Below are positions 22,843 through 36,177 of a stretch of DNA of 64,000 nt, piece by piece. The notes under the pieces are model-generated. The model saw only the letters and a program-made list of their open reading frames with translations. It had not been told where the DNA came from and ran no database searches. The position numbers and the translations under genes were made by a program. Source of the DNA: Proteromonas lacertae (Eukaryota; Sar; Bigyra; Opalinata; Proteromonadidae); the NCBI GenBank assembly GCA_002245135.1, contig NGBS01000881.1, positions 62,001 through 126,000 of the forward strand. The letters are read 5' to 3'. Every line of letters begins with the position of its first letter. Within the stretch, counting starts at the first letter, position 1.

Positions 22843-25800
22843 ATGAAATACATCTTTATTATTGCTATTTGGCTTAGTGGTATATATATTTATATTCAAA
22901 CATATATTATTTATCATAGCTGCAAGTGCATTACAGTGTCAAAGTGTTCTTGAAGAATCAATTTCTATTTTGAGTGCCCCAACCCCAATTTTTATCAACA
23001 TTGTATGTAGCGGTTCACCAATAGCAAAGAGTGCTAGGTTTTCTCCAATGTTACCAAGTTGGGCAAGTTATTCAGTTGGATTCACTGGTGTTCAAATTAC
23101 AGGTATTCCAATTACTTATTTAGAAAGAACTACTTTTACTGTAACAGTTATAGATGGTGGTAACTCGGAGCATGTGGTCACTTTCAAAATGAGAGTTGAT
23201 GATATGATAAAAAGCTGTAAGTATGAGATAGATGGTCCAAGTGTTACTGCACCATACAATCAATTTGTGATCTTACCTGCTCCAGCATGTAGAGCCGCTG
23301 CTTACAATTTCACAGTAATATCTCCACAAAATGCCAATTATTTGAAGTTAACCAATGGTCAATTAGAAATTTATGTTACACAAGGAACTGTTGTAGCCAA
23401 TGAGATTGTATTAAATTGTGCGAATCAAGTTAATTCAGTGCAAATTACAGTTCAGCTACAAGTCACATCTGATACAGAGACTGCTAAAGGTGTTAGTTCA
23501 TTATATAGTCCAAATAATTATATCACTAGGCCACCAGATGATATTACTCCATTTTTGAACAAATTTCTTGATGGTTCATTAAATGATGGTTTGACAATTG
23601 CTCCAAAGTTCTGGTCAAATAAAGCAAGTGAAGTATTACCAATGTATGCTTATCATTATGAATATTATCTTGAAATGAAAAGAGCTTATATTTCAGCTCC
23701 ATCAGGTGAGAATTATGTGTTTAAATATAGAGGTGATGATAATTTATGGTTTTATTTTGGTGAAAGTTACAGATTCATTGATAAAACTGATAACTGGAGT
23801 GATGAAAACACGTTTACTATTCGTTTAGAAGCTGGTATGAATTTATTAACCTTTATTCATTATGGTGGAGGTGGCGCTAATGATATGAAAGTACAATATC
23901 GTAGAGAGACTGAAACTGATTTTGTTGAAATACCAACTGATGCTTTAACACCCTATCATTCAGTAGTTACTTCATTTAAATATGCAACTAATGATTTACG
24001 TATTAGTCCAACGTCAAGTGGTCATATATTACCAACAGTTGAAGGATTTCCAACTCAATTCACTTGTACACCAATGCCACCATCAGGTATAACCTTTTAT
24101 GAATCAAGTGGTATTATTGAATATAATGGAGCTCAAGAAATGCCAAGAACAGAGTATCTAATAAAGGCATGTAGTATATTCAATTGCATTACAAAGAAAA
24201 TGTATATTTCTGTAGTTGGTTCAAGTTCAAGTACATACCAACAAGGATTAGAAGCTTCTTACTATTCAGCTGATGAACCATTAACATTAAAGACAATACC
24301 AAAAGTACCAGGTCCTGGTTTTACTGAAGTATACAGACGTATTGATAGTAATATTAATTCAATATCATTTGATAAGTTTTCATCAAAGATGAGTCAAAAC
24401 TTTATAATCATCTGGGAAGGATATCTTACAGTTCCAACCAATGGAATTTGGGAATTTACATTGCAATGTAATGATATATGTAGAATGGAATTAACATTAC
24501 CAAATAGCGAAATATTCACAATAGAGAATATAAATACCAAAACACAGTTAACAAGAGCAACTCCAAGTGAATTAACAATTGATCCAATGAAAATAAAAAT
24601 TACTTATGGTAAAGGTGTTATAAGTACTGGATTTACTCCAAATGATTTCCAACTCAAATTTGCTAGTGCAAATTATCCCATTCAACCAATTCCAGCTAAT
24701 AATTTGAAGTACTCACTTAGTCAGTCACTTTCTTACACTTATCAAATAGCTACTTATTTAGCTACTCAGCCAATTCCAGATAATAATCCTATTACTGCTA
24801 GTGGAACTGTTGCACTTTCCAATTTCGCTGTTGATCCTGAATTACCATCAGGAATGATTATTCATCCAACAACTGGTGTAATAGCTGGAACTCCAACAAC
24901 ATCATCAGCATCTTACGATTATGTTATTACAGCTGATAGTGGAGGTGTTCCATATTCTGCTACTGTTACAATTGGAATCGAAGCATTTATTCAACCAACT
25001 GATTTCTCTTATCCAAGTGTAATTGGTCAAATTCCAAATCCAATAACTCCAGTCACACCTACTATCAACAATGCCTTAAATCCTCGTTTCTATGCTGATG
25101 AATTGCCATATGGTTTAAATATTGATCCAATCAATGGTACAATCTACGGTATTGCAAAAGAATCTGCTGGTAAACAATTCGTAATAAAATGTATAACAAA
25201 TGCAGCAACTGTAACAACCAATGTTCAAATTAATATAAGCCCTTGTAGTGGAAATGGTATATTAATTCACGGACATTATTCAGTTCAGGATGGTGATGTA
25301 TCTGCAACAGTGAATGATGCAAATGGTATTACATATTTTGCTGGAAGAGATCATGAACAAGATACAATTTACAGTTATCAAGTCTGTGTTCCCCAGAATT
25401 CCAATATTACATTCATATTTACTTCCAATTGTCAGAAAGGAGGATGGTTTACAATCAACTTTGAAGGAAAGAATAAGATTCACTATGAAGAATATCCTGG
25501 AATTAGAGCTGGTGTAAGAATCAACTTCATTGCTGCCCAAAAATCTCCAATTATTATTTATCCAAAGAGTCCAATTCCAATAAGAGTAGGCGAATCAATG
25601 TTTACATCTCCAACAATAGAAGGTGGTGCTTATGAGTTTACAATTAGTCCAAGCCAATTACTAGAAGGATTATTCTTTAATACAAGCAATGGTGCTATAT
25701 CAGGTATTTTAAAGGAACCTCCATCTTCATTTCAAACATTTACAGTAAGTGGTACTGGTTCAATGGGACCTGGTACAGTTTCAGTATCATTTGATGTAAC

Positions 25801-28610
25801 TGAATGTAATGATATTCCATTAATACTAGAATCTTATTTCTCCACTGATTCTAATATTATTTCGTGGCAATTCTTAGATATTCATGGAGTAGCATTAATT
25901 AATAGAACTGTAGAAATGAGTGGAATTATTCAACAATATGGATATTGTTTACAATCAGGCGATTATAAACTTATAGTAAACTCAATAACAGGTGTTGCAT
26001 GGCATAGTACTTCATATGTTAAAGCAGTTGTTGGACCAATCACATTATTAATAGCAAATATGAATAAACAGAACCAGAAATTGACATTGACTGTTTCATT
26101 GAATTATTTAATTCATCCAACAGCAACATGGAGTTATACTGATAATAAACAAACATCAACCTCCTGGACAAACTCTAAATCATTATCTGGATGGTCAACA
26201 ATGGTTTCTGGAAGAGGAACTGATAGAACAGATATAACAAGATATTATAGAACAACAATGGAAATTACGAGAAGTATAGGCACTATTTCTGGAATTCAAG
26301 TCCAAATGGTATTTGATGCTGGTATGGTTTTATATTTAAATGGAAAAATGATACTCCAAAAGAATTTGCCAGAAGATGAAATAACTCCTGAAACTATGGG
26401 TAATAAAATATATGATTTAACAAAAACACCAAGTTATGCCATAGTTATTCCATCTGCCTATTTAGTAAATGGTATAAATTATATTGGTATTGAACTTCAT
26501 AAACATCAGTCATCAGTTAGTGCAGATCCATTTACAGCTGAAGCATCTTATGTTGAAAGTGCTGATAAATGTTCAAAGAGAACATTATCAACAATGAAAG
26601 CTTACACTAATGGAAGAGTATTTGAACCACTATTAAATTCAATCAGTGATGCACCATCAACTACAGGTAATAAATTTGCCAATATACAATCAAGCTACAC
26701 CAGCTACTAATTATTATGCATGGAATTACAGATCTGAATATATTAACAAAGCTATATTCATAACTAATGCATATAGTAGTAGTCGTGATCCAACAATATG
26801 GAGTGTATGGGGTGGAAAAGGTGAATATGTAAATGATGAATCATTTGAAGTATCATATAAATGGACTAAAGCATTTGATATGCCAAATTTCCCTGATGTT
26901 GGTTCAAATGTAGAATATGAAGCAGAATTCTTAAATGGAACAAGTGGTATTTATGATGCTTATAAAATAGTATATTCAGGATTGAGAACACCTAGTCAAG
27001 GTTTAATATCCTTCAACAGAATCTTTACTTACAGTTGTAGAGAAGCAACATGTCCTGAAGAAGGGGATTGGCCTGAAACAAGTGCTGGTCAGAATCTTGA
27101 TATTGATTGTTTAGCTGGTTATTCTGGAAATATGCAAAGATCATGTTTGACAAGTGGTATTTGGGGAGATGCCAATGTATCTCAATGTGTAGCATTAGAT
27201 TTACCATCCAGTTTAGATTATGGCAACAATAATATATTGTCCTATTATAAGAGTATAAAAAAGACAATAACACCAACAATTCCAGCTAATAGAGGAGCAG
27301 TTGGTTATATATCAAGTCCAACATTACCAGCTGGTTTAGCATTTGTAAATAAAACTGGTGCAGTAACAGGAACAGCTACAGTAACAAGAAAATTAATGAC
27401 TTACACAATAACTGCCACTGGCGCAAAAGGAACATCTAAAACATATACAATCCAATTAGAAGTAATTGCATCAACATGTAGTGCAGAAGATGGTTATCCA
27501 GCAACGAATGTAGGTGAAAGAGGTCAAAAAGCTTGTACTGAAGGTTATATGGGTTATTCATACAAAACATGTACAGTATCAGATTCTAAACCAGTTTGGG
27601 GAGAAGAAGATTTATCTGGTTGTAGACCATCACCTCCAATAATTACTTATCCAGCTAAAAAGAATACTTTATATATTGATAGAACATTTGATTTAACACC
27701 TAACATTAAATATAATGTGTTAGAATGGATTTTACCAGATTACCCTGCTTTACCAGCTGGTATTACATTCAGTGAAGGTAAATTCAGTGGAAGAGCAACA
27801 GAATTAATGAAAGAAACATTATATGTAGTTGGTGCAAGAAATCTTAATGGAGTTTATTACACTAATTTATATATCAAAGTGATATCCAATACATGTCCAC
27901 AAGATGGTGAATGGCCAGCCACATCTTATTCAATTAGCGCATATATATTATGTAAAGATGGTAAGACAGGTGTTCTTGAAAGACAATGTAGAGGTGATAG
28001 TTACTTAAATCCACAATGGCAAGCTGTAGATGATACAGATTGTAGAGAATATGTAGAAGATCCTCCATTAGTAAGTGGAAGAATAATCGCTAAGATAGAA
28101 ATCGATTATACAACAGGTGTATCTGGTCAAGCAGTTAATCCTCAAGCATTTGTGATAATTAGAAATCTATTAATAACTCATTTAAGAAATGCAGTTTCAT
28201 TTGATGTTGATAGAACGAATGTGAGATTAGATTGGGATACAAGTAATATGGATATGACATCAAATTTAGTAAGAACAGTTGCATTTATTACAGCTCCAAA
28301 GAATTATCGAAATACGATAATCTCAATTACATCGAATATCTTAAAATCTGATGCTTTTGAAAATGATTTACATTCTTCTTCATCTGATATGGCTTATTCC
28401 TCTGTTATTGTAAGACAAACTGATATTTATGAAGAACCACAAACTAGATCAGCTGCTAGTAAGACTGGAGAAGCAATTGGTATAGCATTTGGTGTAGTTA
28501 TTGGTACTTTGATTGTAATTGGTTTAGTTGGTTATGCAATAATCAACAGAAGAGAACTTGTTTCAAAGACATCTCACCAAGAAAGATCTTCATTAAAAGC
28601 AACTGATTAA
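22843..28610 (+). CDS. Giant type I surface protein with PA14-like, putative-Ig (He_PIG) and sushi/HRM-like modules
   Basis: Exons 22843-22879, 22920-26666 and 26695-28610 give 1,899 residues. A signal peptide (MKYIFIIAIWLSAASA) is followed by PA14-like modules (about residues 210-330 and 450-560) and repeated putative-Ig modules with the LP.GL.I....G.I.G motif (ELPSGMIIHPTTGVIAGTP, ELPYGLNIDPINGTIYGIA, TLPAGLAFVNKTGAVTGTA). Cys-rich CPEEGDWPET...SCLTSGIWG modules occur three times, similar to sushi/hormone-receptor-like domains. Near the C-terminus lie a single membrane helix (IGIAFGVVIGTLIVIGLVGYA) and a 25-residue cytoplasmic tail. Adhesion or ligand binding at the cell surface is inferred. 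The second intron (28 bases, acceptor ATCAAG) keeps the frame but deletes a segment, so a one-base indel is the alternative. Confidence 0.82.
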
Positions 28611-28929
28611 ATGAAAACTTCTTTCATTATTATTGATTAATTACTCTGGCTATAAATATTTGCCATTGAGAGAAATATGTTTGTTGATTTGGGTCTTAAT
28701 TTATTCACACTCAATAAATTCTAAATTTCAAGATACAAAATGATATATAAAAACATATTACGCAGTTAAAGTAATTTACATTCCCAGCTTTTATTAATTA
28801 TGCTCAATCTTCAATATTATTTGTTAAAATATGCTTCATTGTATTTTAATTATAATATTAAAATATATTTTGATAAAAACATAGAAATTTACTTATTAAT
28901 TAAACTAATTAAATAATTATAAACGACAA
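28611..28929. other. AT-rich intergenic spacer between convergent genes
   Basis: About 320 bases of very AT-rich sequence between the ends of the surface-protein and GT31 genes. Only 3' untranslated and polyadenylation sequence is expected. I see no ORF, repeat or RNA gene. Confidence 0.5.
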
Positions 28930-30039
28930 TTATCTAGTCAAAGAATATATAGTATATATATCATCAGGAGACAGTTTATGAATTCCTAACACATCTTTAT
29001 ACCACTCCTTTTTAAAAGCAATTGGACTGAAATACAACCTTCCAACAAACTGTTTTAGTTTAATATCTTTTTCACTTGCAATTTCACCAAAATATGCATC
29101 TTCAACATGTAGAACTGGTTTTACACTTAAACTAGCTTCATAAACAGTTTTAACAACATCTATTGGAAATAAATACAAACATCCTGACAAATAAGGCTTG
29201 AAAAAGTCATTCCTAAATATAGATTTTGGTATTGCATTTTTATGTCTTAAATCTCTTATAACGTAATTATTAGGGAGTATATAACCAACAGCAGTATTTG
29301 TTTTGGCATGTTTTATATCTAAATCAATTATTCTGTTGATATTAACATACATATCATAATCACTTTTTACTACAAAAGAAACAGTTGAACAATACTTCAA
29401 TATCCAATCATATGATAACATTACAGTTATTACATTTGTTAAATAACTAGTTTCATGTGAAAATTGTATTATATCATGATATTTATTAAACTCTTCCTGT
29501 AAATACTTTTGTTGCGTTTTATTCTCTGGATTTTGACCCATAAAGAAAATTGTTTGAATAATATGATCTTTATGTTCTTTCATTCCTGCCCATGTCTTTC
29601 TAATTACATACCTATAATAAAACTGATCTGGAGACATGTGAAGTATTACTAATACAGTTGGATTATTATCACATACTCTTGTGGGATTAAGAATTGTAGA
29701 ATAATCACCAGGATAATTCACTTTTAATTGGGATATTTGATATGGCCTTGACATCATATATTCTGTGTATAAATCTGGCTTTGCTTGGAAACACTTGTCA
29801 GATTCACTTTGTTTTGTTTCAATGCATTCTTGAATAGTGAATTTTGCACTTTCAGACTTCAAGTCAAATCTCTGCTCTAGTACATCATAATTCATTACAA
29901 CAGGTTTAAACTGCTCATTTAGATTAACAGGAGGTTGGAAGTCATCATCTTCAATTTTTGGAGTAGTCTGTAGGGTTAAAATATTCAATATAGCAACACA
30001 CACTAATATCAACACGATAGAGAGAAAACAGATATTCAT
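28930..30039 (-). CDS. Type II Golgi glycosyltransferase, GT31 (beta-1,3-GalT) family
   Basis: One exon, 369 residues. The N-terminal anchor (MNICFLSIVLILVCVAILNIL) gives type II topology. The catalytic domain has the Galactosyl_T pattern: RYVIRKTWAGM, then IQTIFFMGQ, FVVKSDYDMYVN at the site of the DxD-type motif (here DYD), PYLSGCLYLFP and VEDAYFGEIA (EDV.G motif). These enzymes transfer Gal, GalNAc or GlcNAc in beta-1,3 linkage in the Golgi, using Mn2+ and UDP-sugar. Exact specificity cannot be read. With the GT61 pair and the surface protein next door it fits a cell-surface glycosylation theme. Confidence 0.82.
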   Translation of the reverse strand: MNICFLSIVLILVCVAILNILTLQTTPKIEDDDFQPPVNLNEQFKPVVMNYDVLEQRFDLKSESAKFTIQECIETKQSESDKCFQAKPDLYTEYMMSRPYQISQLKVNYPGDYSTILNPTRVCDNNPTVLVILHMSPDQFYYRYVIRKTWAGMKEHKDHIIQTIFFMGQNPENKTQQKYLQEEFNKYHDIIQFSHETSYLTNVITVMLSYDWILKYCSTVSFVVKSDYDMYVNINRIIDLDIKHAKTNTAVGYILPNNYVIRDLRHKNAIPKSIFRNDFFKPYLSGCLYLFPIDVVKTVYEASLSVKPVLHVEDAYFGEIASEKDIKLKQFVGRLYFSPIAFKKEWYKDVLGIHKLSPDDIYTIYSLTR

Positions 30040-30176
30040 TTTCTAAAAAGTTTGAAGATAATTCAAACCTATTTAAAAAATGGACAAAATTATCATTCAA
30101 GAATGAATAAAATGATAAGCTTAAATCAAACACCAAAAATTAAAATATAAAAATAATTAAATTACTAATTTTAATA

Positions 30177-30880
30177 CTAATCAATGTTATTTCTACCAAA
30201 AATTACCATTACTAACAGTGTACCAATAGGAATTATCAATAAATAAGAAGTATAACAGCTATAAATTATATTAATACAGTATATAGGTATATAAAATATA
30301 CTAAATCTGTGGAATGATAAATATGTTATAATGAAAAAAAATAATAATGAATATTTGTGACCAGAATAAAATCAATAAAATACCAGGAATAAGATCAAAA
30401 GCTGACTGTTCATAAGTAGAAACACTCTTTCTTACTGCTTTTGGCAATTTTGATGATTGTTTTTTCAAAAGTAGGTATAGTATTTAATTTTTCTTCATCT
30501 GATTTTGTATTAGCTTTCTTAATTGAAGATATTGAACTTCTTCTTACTCTTTGATGAAGAGGTGATGATGGTGTATCATTGTTATCACTATTATCGCCTT
30601 GATTTGCATCACTTTCAGATTCATCACTGCTTTCTACTGGTTTTTTCAAATGTATCGATTCTTGTGCTAATGTTTTAATTGGAGATTTCTGTAATATAGA
30701 TCTTCTCCTTGTAACACTACTTGACTCATCACTACTCACCTCATTCTGTTCATATATTGATTTTCTTCTTGCTATCTTTCTTTTTCTAATTTTATCTTCA
30801 TCACTTTGGCTTCTATCTCCTTCTGCACCGTCTGTATCGTTATTAACCTCAATGTTCTTCTCTTTTCTATTTTCATTCAT
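30177..30880 (-). CDS. Ser/Arg/Asp-rich protein with two C-terminal membrane segments; one-base frame break
   Basis: The first exon (30880-30302) begins MNENRKEKNIEVNND and carries many RRxS-type sites (RRKSIYE, TRRRSILQKS, VRRSSISS) suited to basophilic kinases. In the raw sequence the frame ends at 30410. If one A is removed from the run GAAAAAAC near 30455, the frame continues as QSSKLPKAVRKSVSTYEQSAFDLIPGILLILFW, spans a 43-base intron and ends in a second hydrophobic stretch (SYLLIIPIGTLLVMVIFG) at 30179. Total length then is exactly 220 codons, which supports the correction. The layout (basic disordered head, hairpin of two membrane segments) suggests an ER or nuclear-envelope protein. 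I do not recognise the family. Confidence 0.55.
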
Positions 30881-30999
30881 TTTAATTTTTCAAACATGTT
30901 TGAAAGTATTTAAAACAAAAATAAAAAACATACATAAAGAATATAATACCTAAACATGTAATATATATCTAAACTAATTAAAAAATAAATAAAGCAACA

Positions 31000-32528
31000 T
31001 CACACATCAACTTCTGTATCATTCAATGTATGATTAATATCCTGAGATAAACATGATGAATTATTTTGAGTAGCAGAATATGATTCACCAGTTTTTGAAG
31101 AAGAAGGAACGGATCTACTACAACTTTGTAACGGAACAGGAGGAAGAGAAACTACTTGCCCTACCGAAAGTTTCTTCGAATTAATACTCACTTGTATTTT
31201 ATTCGTATATCTTTCTGTGTTCTTATTACATGAATCATCTGATTCTTCCGTTTTATTACTCTCAGTCATCTCTTGCTGTAAAGGAGAAGGGCTTCCTACA
31301 CTTCTTTTCCTATCATACTTAATATAATTATTAGCATGTTGTGTTAATGTATAATTATTATAATAAGTATTATTATTATTATCTTTGCCATTATTTATTT
31401 TATTAAAATTAAAATTGACATTTGGATTAGAAGTAACATTATTCATTACACTTTCCATCATTACCATTGTATGCAGTGTATCTGCGTTATTAGTATCTCT
31501 TGAAACAGAATGAGAAATTAGACTATTCTCATTATTAGTTGAAAACGTTGAAGTCTGTCTGTTGCTTTGATTAATTTTCAAAAATGACGAACCATCTGTA
31601 TGTGTAGATCCAATTCTTTTCAATCGAACAATTGAATTATGAAAAGCACTTCCATTTCTTACTACTTTTCTTCTTTTAAGATTTTTTTTATATACTTCTG
31701 ATATTAATGAATTGATTTCTTTCTGTGTTGAACCACTATAATCAAAATTATATGGATTTGGAATAATGTGAAAGAATATGGAAATGCGTTTGAGACATGG
31801 AAGTGGTGGATATGTTTCATGTAATGTATAATAAGTCAATATATCATTTCTATTCTTAAATCGAAAAAGAATTGATTCATAACGATCCTTTGAGATAATT
31901 TTATCTTTTATACTGTTTTGTAGTTCATGAAATTGAGTTGATAAACTTTTATGTGAGCTTATTATACTTACTAAATCATTTAAAGTAATACAATCAACAC
32001 TATTATATTTATATGTGAATATCTATACTTTTTAATATATGATTTAGCATGTTTCATACCAGCTTGTGGTAGTATGTTTGAGAAAAATGTCAAGCAATGT
32101 TTACTTGTTAATGGTCTATCTGCATCTAATCCAACTGAGGCTACGTAGACTATTTATTTTACATTATAAAAGAAATGTATACATTTTATCACTATAGTTA
32201 GTGGGAAGAACCCGTATATACAAATGATTTGGAAAAAATCATCAAAACATATATACTGTTCAATTGCTGCTGAGTGCTCGTTCAACTGGGCATGAGCATC
32301 TAATATATTATCGAAAATCTGATAGGCAATTTTATCAAACAATAACCTAGCTTTTGTCCTTGAAAGAGAAATATAACCTTGTGTATTATAATCATATATC
32401 CTTTTAATATAATCAACATCATCATGAGTCACTTTATAATATATCATATAAAATATACTAAGCATATACTCTGCCAATACTCTAGATTTCTGATTTATTA
32501 TATAACTTCTAGTGATATTAGTATTCAT
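31000..32528 (-). CDS. EF-hand-like protein with long disordered Ser/Asn-rich tail
   Basis: Exons 32528-32183, 32149-32029 and 31999-31000, introns 33 and 29 bases, 488 residues. The N-terminal 240 residues look like degenerate EF-hands: IYDYNTQGYISLSRTKARLLF, YICFDDFFQIICIYGFFP, SVGLDADRPLTSKHCLTFF and NVDCITLNDLVSII. Few acidic ligands are complete, so calcium binding is doubtful. The C-terminal 250 residues are low-complexity with RKSVGSPSP-like phosphosites. It is a diverged relative of the EF-hand gene at 34317 on the opposite strand: both share the [FW].DFF.I..I....(K).V order and a following regulatory helix. Confidence 0.6.
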
Positions 32529-32693
32529 TTTACATTGTTAGAGAAATAAATTAAAAATTAAAAATGTTGTATAACGAAAAGTAATGAAACGGATCTAATT
32601 ATTTTATAAAAACAAAAAAAACACAAATAAATAATAGATAGATAGATATAGATTAGATAAATGGTACAATATTTTAAAAATAATATATATTAC

Positions 32694-34226
32694 CTAATAA
32701 TACCATTGAGCAGCAGTTCTACCATATTTTGGAGAAGTGTAGTGTGCAGCTGATTTACACCTCTGTTCAGCCAAACTCTCAATAGTAGCATACATATTAT
32801 CTTCTTTTGGTCCAAGTGGGAAAGGCTGTGTAGTTCCAAAATTCTGCCAATTACGATATGTTCTAACTTTTGCACTATTACCATTAGTATCACTCAAATT
32901 CATCTTAGGTGGTGGTATATAATCATTCAACTTCATAGTGGTAGTATAAGTAGGATTCAATATTCCATCTCCATGATTCAATCTCTTGAACGGATTCTTA
33001 GGATTAATAGTATAACCACTTGGAACTTGTATTTTCGTTCTATTGTTATGAACAGATGAACTTAATGAGGATATTAAGGTCTTGTTATAATTATATTCTT
33101 CTGGAAGCATTTCATCACTTGGTGGGTCTATTTTCTTCTTTTTAATATTTGTTTATGTAAATCTCTAGCATATCTTGCTTCCTGCATTTTCTTCTTTAAA
33201 TATTGTCTTGTTTGTTCTAATTCATAATCTTCTGAATCAAATTCTAATGTCTTCATCATATATTCCTGTTCATCTTTCTGTTTTATTTTGTTATTCAATT
33301 GTTGATCATGATATATCTTCATTGCTTCTTCTCTCACTTGTTTTGCCTTTTGTCTTTGTTTTAATTTTGTTTTTTCTTCATCTTTTAAGGATTCTAAATA
33401 TTGAGCTGTTAAATTCTGTCTTAAATGAGCGCATTCTGATGGTGTTAACTTTTTATTTCTTTCTTCTTTCTCTTTCATTTGTTTGAATAAATCAGCTTTA
33501 TATTCTTCTTTTGTACGTTTTTCTTTTTCCAGTTGTCTTATTAAATCATCGTGGTATAATTCTTCATCATAATGCATTATAGTATTCCATTTCTTCTCAT
33601 CTTCATCATATGCTCTGGAATGATGTGATGATTGATGAGGTGAATTAAAAGGTAATGAAGCTACACTACCACTATTGTGAGATTGAGGTGTATATCTTTG
33701 TTGTTGTTGTTGATAATGAGATGATGAAGATTCACTCTTCATTTCTGTCCTTTGTGGTGGATGTTCTTCGTATTTGGAATCTTGTTGTATTGTTCTTTGC
33801 TGTTGTTGTTGTGATGGTGTTTTACGTGGATTTTGTGATGCTATTGGTGAATTTCTTTGTTGCTGTAAACTTGATTTTCCTTGTCTTGACAAAATTCTAT
33901 ATCATTTCATAAATATAATAAGAATCAATACGGTGTTGATGCTGATCTACTAAAGAGTTGTGTACTATTATCATTGCCAACTTCTGGTTCTATATCATGT
34001 GTTTTATGATACCATTTCTGTAAACGATCGAATTTCTCTCTTGTCATGCCTGGTGGAGGTGTTTCCCTTATCGGTAAACGAGCTTTTGCTCTCCTAATAA
34101 TCTAAAAAAGAAAAAATACCTCAATCTTAAAGAATTTGGAGATAGTTCTTCTCCAGTTGATCCTAATAATGCAAATATATATTGAAATATACTTAATGAA
34201 CTGCCAAACTGACTATTGCTGTTCAT
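32694..34226 (-). CDS. Gln-rich coiled-coil protein, possibly cytoskeletal/ciliary; one-base frame break
   Basis: Exons 34226-34120, 34093-33932 and 33896-32694; introns 26 and 35 bases. About 490 residues if one A is added at AAAA near 33134, which joins HKQILKRRK to IDPPSDEMLPEEYNYNKTL and makes the total a multiple of three. The centre (about residues 180-340) is a charged coiled coil (LEKEKRTKEEYKADLFKQMKEKEER, KQRQKAKQVREEAMKIYHDQQ). The C-terminus contains GYTINPKNPFKRLNHGDG and IPPPKMNL, like microtubule-associated axonemal proteins. Poly-Gln and QQQQ stretches lie upstream. A ciliary role is a guess. Confidence 0.6.
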
Positions 34227-34316
34227 TTTCACTTAACGAAAGAATAAATAGTTTGGCTTGACTATAATAAAAACGAATATTTTTGACCTTTCACTATTTC
34301 ATTTAAATTAAAAATA

Positions 34317-35650
34317 ATGAAGCAGATGAAGAGGATTCCCACTACGCTAAGGTTAAAATTAGATGGTATTATGTTTTGAATGATGATTTTCATAGGAAAG
34401 AAAACTGATGCTCCTGATGAACAAATAATTGTATATAGAGCAGTTGCTATTTATCCATTAGAGAGAAGGTAAAAATAAGTATGATGCAGATCTACATAAA
34501 AAACCGCCTTTGTGTGGCTCAATACAGATACAACCGTATATTGAAATGGAAGGTTTGTCTCTAAGGATTGCTCAATTATATCATTGTATAAATATTAGTT
34601 ATATAGTTATAATTATAGTCAATTTTTGTGAAGTATATCAACTTCAAAGCCTTTTTCTAAGTTTGTGTGATGTGTATTTATATATAGTAGAATTATATTT
34701 TGTAGAGATAGTCATTGTACGGTAAGTTTAGAAGCGATTATGAATCATTATAAGTGTAAAAAACATCAAATAATCCTTTATAATTTATATCAAAAAGGTG
34801 GAATGAGTTGGAATGATTTTTTTATATCTACCTGTGCAATATGTTTGTTTAGTGAGGCAAAATTTGTGGATATTATTTTTTTTTGTTAGATTTGTCCATT
34901 GATGAATTTCACAAGGATGAGTTAAAGAAATTACTAGATACATTAGGAACATTTGAAATATTAACAAAATCAACAAAAGAACTAGTTGATGAGTTTGATA
35001 TTGACAAAGATGGCATATTATCACAAACTGATTTTACAGACATGATGGCTGCCTATCCTAAACTATTTGATCCAATAAAAAAGAGTAGAGAGTATATAAA
35101 GAAGCATACTTTAGGAAATGAGTGGGCAGTAATATATAGACGTTATGTACATATAAAAGAGATAAAAGATTATCGTAAGGAACACGACAATAAATTTCCA
35201 AATGATGACTGTTTGAATTGGTTTATAAGGACAGCATTTACTCATCAAGACAGTCCTGATAAATATGACTATGAAATGAGGCATGATGTAGGTAAAGGAA
35301 TAGTTAGTGAAATTCAACAGTATTTAGAGATGAAATTAAAGAAGAATAATCCAAATGACTTGAAGAAGCAATTAAAACATTGTAATACTAGTTTCTTAAA
35401 CACTCCTGATATAATGCAACATAAAGTATCTCAAAGTAGAAGTTATGCTTGTCCAAGTGGAAGAAGTAAGAATAGTTGTCCAATTCAATATAAACCAAGT
35501 ATGAGTAAAGGAAAAGAAGAAGAACATAGTCTCAAAAATAGTATGGGTAAAGATAGTGATAAAGCAAGTTCATTTGATCTGAGATTGAATAATAATAAGA
35601 GGACATTATTGCCTGGTGAAATTCCTGATAATGAAGAGCAATTAAAATAG
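34317..35650 (+). CDS. EF-hand protein, paralogue of the 31-32.5 kb gene; frame breaks
   Basis: Approximate exons 34317-34365, 34396-34585, 34619-34671 and 34706-35650. The best EF-hand is DEFDIDKDGILSQTDFTDMM, with Asp at positions 1, 3, 5 and 12. A second, weaker one is DLSIDEFHKDELKKLLDTLG. The preceding segment SWNDFFISTCAICLFSEAKFVDIIFFL aligns in style with the minus-strand paralogue. One-base problems exist near 34465 (GAGAGAAGG), at the exon 3/4 junction (near 34705) and in the T9 run at about 34878-34886, where ten Ts would give a continuous frame. A Ser/Lys-rich tail of 100 residues follows. Calcium-dependent regulation of an unknown target is inferred. Confidence 0.6.
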
Positions 35651-36177
35651 AAAATGTATATTAATAAATTATTGTTTTGTAGTTGTTTTAATGATTTTTG
35701 ATTTTAGAGAAATTGTAACGACTTAAAATTTTGAAACAAAAATGTTTTTATCAAATTCCTTATTTGAAACCATAATATCCTCAATGCTACCATCCGATAT
35801 TGAAGTATTTATGTTATTTATTATTAATAGATTAAAAAAAGAGTTAATAGAAGTAACTATGAACTTGATTTGGCAATACAGGATAAAGGCGATTATAAAA
35901 TGCTTAAAATCATAGATATTGGGGATGTTTACGATAAGATTATTTTAATATATTGTGAGAATTACACTTTTTTATCAAAATGTTGTTCTTCATTAGTCTA
36001 TTCATCTAAAACGTTCAAGCTATATAGTAAATATATTTTAATTTCAAGGGAGTATTATGATAGTGATTTGAAAGAGATTCTTCAATATGATTTTATATCA
36101 ATAAGTGAGATTAATGTAGTATGCTCTTCATTGTGTAAAATTTTGTTTAAATTAAATGAATATGATATAGTTATAAG

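Noticed and set aside
30410-30470. Stop of the Ser/Arg-rich gene at 30410
   Set aside because: A one-base correction in an A6 run gives a longer frame with two membrane segments, a valid intron and a length divisible by three, so the early stop is probably an artefact.
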